A stretch of 64,000 nt of DNA, taken from Undaria pinnatifida. Lineage: Eukaryota; Sar; Phaeophyceae; Laminariales; Alariaceae. The position numbers were made by a program, and so were the translations under genes. The stretch is taken from assembly GCA_012845835.1 (NCBI GenBank), contig JABAKD010000025.1:16735476-16799475 (forward strand). The letters are read 5' to 3'. Numbering within the stretch: the first letter of the stretch is position 1; each line of letters opens with the position of its first letter. The notes beneath the pieces were generated by a model. That model made no database searches. It saw nothing but the letters and a program-made list of their open reading frames with translations, and was not told the DNA's origin. Shown here piece by piece: positions 59,222-64,000 of the stretch.

Positions 59222-59468
59222 CACATGTCTGGTTTTGTCCCCCTCATGCGGGTTACACAGTTTCCGTGCGCAGGACAAGGCTGAACGTCGTAGTCCTGTT
59301 GACCCTGGCATTTGCAGGGGAGTCACCGACCTGCATCCTTCAAAAGGGCACACCACACACACAGACACACCTCGTAACACGCGCGATCGAAGTATCACGC
59401 AGCTTGCTTGCAAAGCTGAGTTTTGATCAAAAAATCATTTTCGGTCGTTTTCAGAGCTGAAATGTATC
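59222..59468 (+). mobile_element. CAGCTGT MITE-like element, diverged copy
   Basis: The order of landmarks is the same as at 42359 (ttttgtccccctca, gtttccgtgcgca, ctgttgaccctg, gggagtcaccgacctgcatc, gcttgcaaagctgagttttg) but more mutated, with an insertion of (AC)n near 59350. Confidence 0.65.
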
Positions 59469-59619
59469 CTTCATTTTTTAGACTACGTGGGTGAGTTTTT
59501 TGAGGGCCCGAGTTAACGAGCAACTTGCCTAATCGAAGTTCATTTTTTTCTTTTAGACTTTAATTTAATTTGCATCTGACTGGTCAAAAAATGGATCACC
59601 AACAGGCATTCTCAGAATT

Positions 59620-59950
59620 AGTAGGAAAAATCAAATTCAACAAAGAAGTAAAAAAAAAAACCTTTCTTGGTCGAATTTTGTCGAAAATCGAAAACAATTT
59701 GGGGAGTTTGTCCACCTAGACATGGCTTGTTCTGTGTAACCGAAGCCGGCCACGCGAATTGGTGCCATGTCGCCGGCTGATTGAGAGGCGAGAAGCCACC
59801 ATTGCGAGGGGTAGGACCACCGGGGCAACCGCAGCGCGGCCTCCAAAGGCCCTTAGCACAGCGTAGACCGCCTGCGACGCTTCGAAAACAATCGAGATCG
59901 CCGCAAACCCAGTTTTTCGTCGCCTTGGACCTCGAAAGTAACGCCACCAA
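59620..59950 (-). CDS. Protein-like open frame, unknown
   Basis: A 110-codon minus-strand frame reads GGPTPRNGGFSPLNQPATWH and neighbouring phrases that look more protein-like than most frames here. An overlapping minus frame (59716-59964) and a plus frame are also open. No family is recognised and no splice partner was found; it may be repeat-derived. Confidence 0.15.
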
Positions 59951-59962
59951 CTACCACATGAC

Positions 59963-60070
59963 ATGCATGATGACTTCGCTCAGAAGTTCGACCGCTATAT
60001 CCCCGTCGCTGCTGCCCGTGTCGAGCGGCGGGGTGGTGCCAGCCCATCCAAGGGACGTCTAGAGCTATAG
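59963..60070 (+). CDS. Short open frame, possible 3' exon
   Basis: A 35-residue frame begins MHDDFAQKFDRYIPVAAARV and ends ASPSKGRLEL before TAG, with strongly GC-ending codons (TTC, GAC, CGC, ATC, CCC, GTC). This composition matches the MPI exons rather than the flanks. The function is not recognised. Confidence 0.25.
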   Translation: MHDDFAQKFDRYIPVAAARVERRGGASPSKGRLEL

Positions 60071-60504
60071 CTTTCAAGCCGCTGCCGGCCAAAACAATAT
60101 GCCCCTAGCCGTGGCGATCCGGGGAGGACGCGAGCCATCGCTCGCCTCGGTCGTTGCCCACGGGTGTTCGTTGACCCTTTGACGTTTTTCTATTTTTTTA
60201 TTGTCTAGAACGCATTACGTACGCCGTTCCTTGATAAGAAGCAGAGTTGAATTTTTCGTGTATTTTTAATGAAATTAAAAAAAATGAATTACGATTCTCC
60301 GTGCTCTCCGTTAATCTGGGCCTTCAACTCAATGGGTGTGGTCCTGTTATTTTTTTTTTTTTTGTACATGCAGCATTTAATATATTGTGGTTTTCTCTAC
60401 CATAATCGCTTGTCCACAGAACAGGCACGTTTCAGCTGCTGCAGAAGGCAGGGCTGTGAGCACGAAGGACGGAGTACTATGCATACGTATTGAGCTATGT
60501 TTTC

Positions 60505-60625
60505 CTTTCTTTTGCTCATCCCATCTACCTGTTATTATCTTCGCACTTTGCTTTCTCTTTCGATTTCTCCCTCCCTACGAGCAGACTCAACGACGTCACC
60601 CAGATCCAGGGCCACTAAGGAGGCT
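60505..60625 (+). repeat. Dispersed ~100-bp segment, copy 2
   Basis: ttgctcatcccatct, ttcgcac, atttctcc, then an acceptor-like gagcag followed by acgtcacccagatccagggc. It parallels 50096-50190, 10.4 kb away. Confidence 0.7.
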
Positions 60626-60789
60626 CTTCTCCCCCTCCCCACCACGGTTCCCCTCCCCACCAAGGCAAGTACCTTAATATCTATCTCGAGCAGACTTCAG
60701 TCCTTTCTTGCCTTGTCGACTGGCATCGAATTGCGCCTACCCACGCTGCTACACAAGTATGTGATAGGCGCGCATATGATGGGCGCTTT

Positions 60790-61660
60790 CAGCATTTGAT
60801 TATTTTGATTCGTTATTTTGTTATTTTTGTATGTAATACTAAGGTCAAAAGTCTAAGCCGCGCGACCTTCTCAACACCAGAGGCAACAACTATTTAGACT
60901 ACCTGGGCGACCGGTTGGGTGTAAGATTCGTAATGTCGTCATGAACGAGCTCTATCAGGTAGTAACTATGGATAATGCAACTTGTATCCGAGACTACAGC
61001 ATTAGTGAACCAAAGGAACTCCTTCATAGCACAGAAGTACCACCGTGCTGCTGCTGCTTCCCATACCATACCAGGCATCATACCATACCATACCATACTG
61101 GTATATTCGTAAACATGAGGACGGTTTGAAGACGGTGTACAACAGCACTCGTAAACCTGGAACAGATCACAACCGATGGAAATGTAAGGAACGTTTTACC
61201 TTTATTCTATTAGGGCATAAAATTTCTTATATTTCCGCACAAACGAGCAATGCCGGTTGCCGCTACAGCGCCGATTGGATATTTCCGTCTGGCACATATC
61301 GGCGCCAAACAGAGACCAATACAGCAGCAGCTGCTGCTGTTGTTGTCTACCTGACCTGGTACGTGAACTATTATATACGGAGTATATACTTTGAGATAAG
61401 TGAAATCAAACAGCTATTTTACCAGGTACGAGGAAGCAACAACCCACGGCACGGAACTCTAACAAAATGCACGGAACAAATACTTCATAAAATACTTGTA
61501 CAAGTACCAAAGAACAAAATGGCGCGTGCCTTCCGAATACACCATGCTGGTTTAAATATAAGGACCGTTTCGATACAAATTTCAATATAACACATACGTT
61601 ATATTTATGTCCATATTGGTACATATAAGATAAGCAAGTATCAAAGGTAGGAGACACGTG
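60790..61660. other. Unassigned sequence
   Basis: A short (CCATA)n run lies at 61062-61090. A 181-codon plus frame (61045-61590) has no motif and no coding-like composition. Confidence 0.45.
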
Positions 61661-61664
61661 AAGA

Positions 61665-61772
61665 TTAATCTTGGAATACAAAAATATCGAGCTGCTGTCG
61701 ATGCTCCTCCGAGTAATACAGCTGGGTGGCCACTAGCCACTCGCATTGGTCGCACCCATCCCATAGGGCATC
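61665..61772 (-). CDS. Candidate terminal exon of an unknown minus-strand gene
   Basis: After an acceptor-like cacttacaag the frame reads DALWDGCDQCEWLVATQLYY, then SEEHRQQLDIF and VFQD, then TAA. Phase 0 matches the donor of the candidate exon at 62493, giving a 720-bp intron. Codon use (GAG, CAG, CTG) is exon-like. No family is identified. Confidence 0.3.
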   Translation of the reverse strand, partial: DALWDGCDQCEWLVATQLYYSEEHRQQLDIFVFQD

Positions 61773-62492
61773 CTTGTAAGTGCTTGATCGCCGATCGATT
61801 GCGTGCCTACGAGAGCTCGAGGTTGCGTGATGTGTTGCAATTTTGACGACAGTTGTATGCAGCACAGAAAATGGGACACTCGTCAAATTTTGGTGACGTG
61901 TCGCTGCACTAACAACAAGTAGTTTCCGCACCCGGCACAACTGCCACACTAATTTGCAATCAATAAATTGTTCAAAAAAATATTTTCGATCAATGTGCCG
62001 AAGAGCTGATACGCTGGGGTGAACGTACTCGCATCAATAGGGTCAAGACAAGACAAGAGTGCCGATCGCACCAGAAGCCTACGATCCAGAGTCTATCCCA
62101 TATCTTCTGTCCTATGAGAAAAGCGAGGGACACGGCTCAGTCTAGAATGCTAGCATCTCGGCTTGAAAGCGTGAGCGCTAAGTTTGCTCGAGGGGAGTAA
62201 GGGTTTGCCTGCGCAGACCGGTAGCATATCAAACCAAGGGGAAAAAGGTTTCGCTGAGAGTATTTGGGGGTCTGGCTTTATCAGTTTTATTGATTTTATA
62301 CTGATTTTAGCGTCCGCGATACCCAAACAACATACACTTTTTTTCAACAACAAAACGACGAAAAAAAAACAGACAAAAAATCAGCGTGTTCGTTTGCGCC
62401 AAGACAAAAGACCACTGCCCCCGCCAAGCTTCAACCCGGCGCACTCTGCACCGTTCCTTCCAGCACCATGACCTATCGCATCCCATTCTCAC

Positions 62493-62680
62493 CTGAACAG
62501 TGCTCTGCAAGAGCTCCATGGTGTGGGGAGATGCTGCTTTCCTAGTCCAAGCTGATAGGTGCAGCACTCCCTCCCAGTCACGCGCGTACTCGTAGGGAGC
62601 CGAATCTCTCGCCCCGGGTGTCGGCTTGTTGCGCTGCTGCTGCCCGTGTGGTGGGACGGGACGGTTTCGCTTCTTGCTGG
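62493..62680 (-). CDS. Candidate exon, weakly ankyrin-like
   Basis: The frame, open from about 62710 down to a CAG|GTGAGA donor, includes YEYARDWEGVLHLSAW and HTMELLQSTVQ. The spacing of G-LHLSAW and MELLQ recalls an ankyrin repeat (G.TPLHLAA...VELLL), but one partial unit is not proof. The 5' boundary is not fixed; several AG acceptors lie between 62640 and 62690. Confidence 0.3.
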
Positions 62681-62739
62681 TCCCGGGAGTGTCGACGTGG
62701 CCGGGAACTCGTTAGCAAAGGAGAGGGGTCGAGAGCAGC

Positions 62740-63750
62740 AGAGACAAGGGGTAGCCGTCGAAAGTCAAGCGAGGGGGGGGAAGCGCAGCAAGCTCAGCGT
62801 GTCACAAAATCGAACGGGCGAACAAACAAAGGATGAAAAAACACGAAAAATCGTTAAATTTCATACATTTGTCGTAATAATAATGCATTCAGAAAATCCC
62901 AACGATTCTTGAACGAAAAATCGAAAATATTTCGGTTAAATTTTCTATGGAATCTGCATATGGAAATCTACGAATCTCAGATTTTACCCAAGGAAATACG
63001 TGGAAAATTATTTTACGCCGGAGACTTTTTTTGGTTGGGGTTTGGAGACACGGCTTTTTTATTTTGCGCACGTACGTACTGGTTTCGAGTCAGAAGGCAG
63101 ATTGCGGACGAACTGCTGCAGCTTATCTCTGCCCCTTTTTTCCAGCTTTTTTCGCTGTCCTTTGTTCCACTCGTTTTGCTTGCGATGGAGAGCTTGTCCA
63201 TTATTAGGCTTGCGCAAAGCGACAACTACTACTACTATTACGCTCTCTTATCCTCCTTTGCTGTTTTTCTGGGCGCTTGGACACACGCCATACATTGCCC
63301 GATGCTTTCTTTCTGTCCACAACAACGAACGAAAAATAAACTAAGTTACGAAGCACTACTGCAGCACCAGTTGTTCCTGCTGCTTTAAAAAAGCATCAAC
63401 AGTCAAACCAACAAAGATTCGAGTACTGGTTTTTTGTTGATCATGGGCGATCCACGATCTATGAATTACTTGTTGGACAAAAAAACGCAACAAAAACAAC
63501 GACGACGACGACGACGACAACAGTAAGGTGGCATGGACGCACGTCTTGAAGGTGTGTTTGTGTCCCCGTTGGCGGCTCAGGCTTGGAGGGCAGAAGGAAC
63601 AAGGAAAATATGAACATCAAAAAGATTAGATTATAGTCTAGACTAGACTGTACTGACTGTACGTACGCAATAAATTTGGGAGGGAAAGAGAGGGAACCTA
63701 AAAAAACGCCACACACGCCGTATGAACACAACAGCGGCGGCGGCGGTGTG
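62740..63750. other. Unassigned sequence
   Basis: The longest frame (plus, 62909-63388, 159 codons) is hydrophobic and Phe/Leu-rich because of T-rich DNA. (ACG)n lies at 63500-63520. I do not call a gene. Confidence 0.4.
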
Positions 63751-63757
63751 GAGGAAC

Positions 63758-64000
63758 GTTAACCCCAACCAACCAACCACCTACACCGGTCAGCCAAAGG
63801 AAGTATTAGGCTGGCCCACGACCGTGCCATCGCTGCGCCGGTTCGCGTGGGTTTGCTGGGATCGATACCAATATAAAAGCGGGACGTGCGCTTGAAACGC
63901 GGCGGAATCTCGTCGTGGACGGAATCAGCGCCGACGTGTGCCAGGCGATCGTAGCTTCGGGATTGAGAGCAGCCCTGCGGCGCAGGCCTGGGGGGAAAGG
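63758..64000 (-). CDS. Candidate partial exon at the window edge
   Basis: The minus-strand frame is open from the edge to a TAA at 63758 and reads SYDRLAHVGADSVHDEIPPR, then FKRTSRFYIGIDPS. The plus strand is also open here (about 63815-64000) and reads NLVVDGISADVCQAIVASGL in GC-rich codons, downstream of a TATAAAA at 63874. Only one can be real, and the sequence beyond the edge is needed. No family is recognised. Confidence 0.25.

Noticed and set aside
58782-59426. 214-codon frame across the 65-bp minisatellite
   Set aside because: The period is not a multiple of three and the peptide simply cycles through the three frames of the repeat.

Overview
This window looks like nuclear DNA of a repeat-rich eukaryote. 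One split gene with seven GT-AG introns is certain. Its exons use GC-ending codons, while most of the rest is stop-ridden, AT-richer, or built from satellites, minisatellites, homopolymer tracts and short non-autonomous transposons. No operon, Shine-Dalgarno site, CRISPR array, rRNA or complete tRNA was seen. Intron-rich structure, CAG/CAC trinucleotide runs and dense small repeats would fit a photosynthetic stramenopile such as a brown alga, but that is a guess: nothing here fixes the lineage.

Layout. 0-11 kb: a ~300-bp tandem repeat interrupted by a miniature LTR retrotransposon (TRIM, 1252-2280) and a tRNA-like segment; a matching solo LTR at 7145-7498; short dispersed repeats. 11.6-20 kb: a large ~205-bp satellite (about 30 units in several blocks) separated by a recurring spacer. 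20-28.5 kb: a 300-bp GACA microsatellite, tandem repeats and A/C-rich degenerate repeats. 28.5-38.5 kb (perhaps to 41 kb), minus strand: mannose-6-phosphate isomerase. 41-64 kb: scattered copies of a ~219-bp MITE-like family, a PIF/Harbinger-like element, tandem duplications, a 65-bp minisatellite, telomere-like CCCTAA repeats, and a few weak candidate exons.

The gene. Eight exons join in frame into a type I phosphomannose isomerase that keeps its zinc ligands and catalytic Arg. It carries a ~175-residue low-complexity insertion encoded by one 615-bp exon. The enzyme interconverts fructose-6-phosphate and mannose-6-phosphate, the entry to GDP-mannose and mannose-containing glycans.

Most interesting observation. 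At least nine diverged partial copies of the gene's own exons lie in its introns, same strand as the gene. Copies of the 5' part of an exon always lie upstream of the real exon and copies of the 3' part always lie downstream. Several keep the reading frame, and in some the differences are mostly synonymous. One intron also holds a hAT-type non-autonomous transposon with a perfect 8-bp target duplication, whose interior is a tandem array of motifs resembling its own ends.
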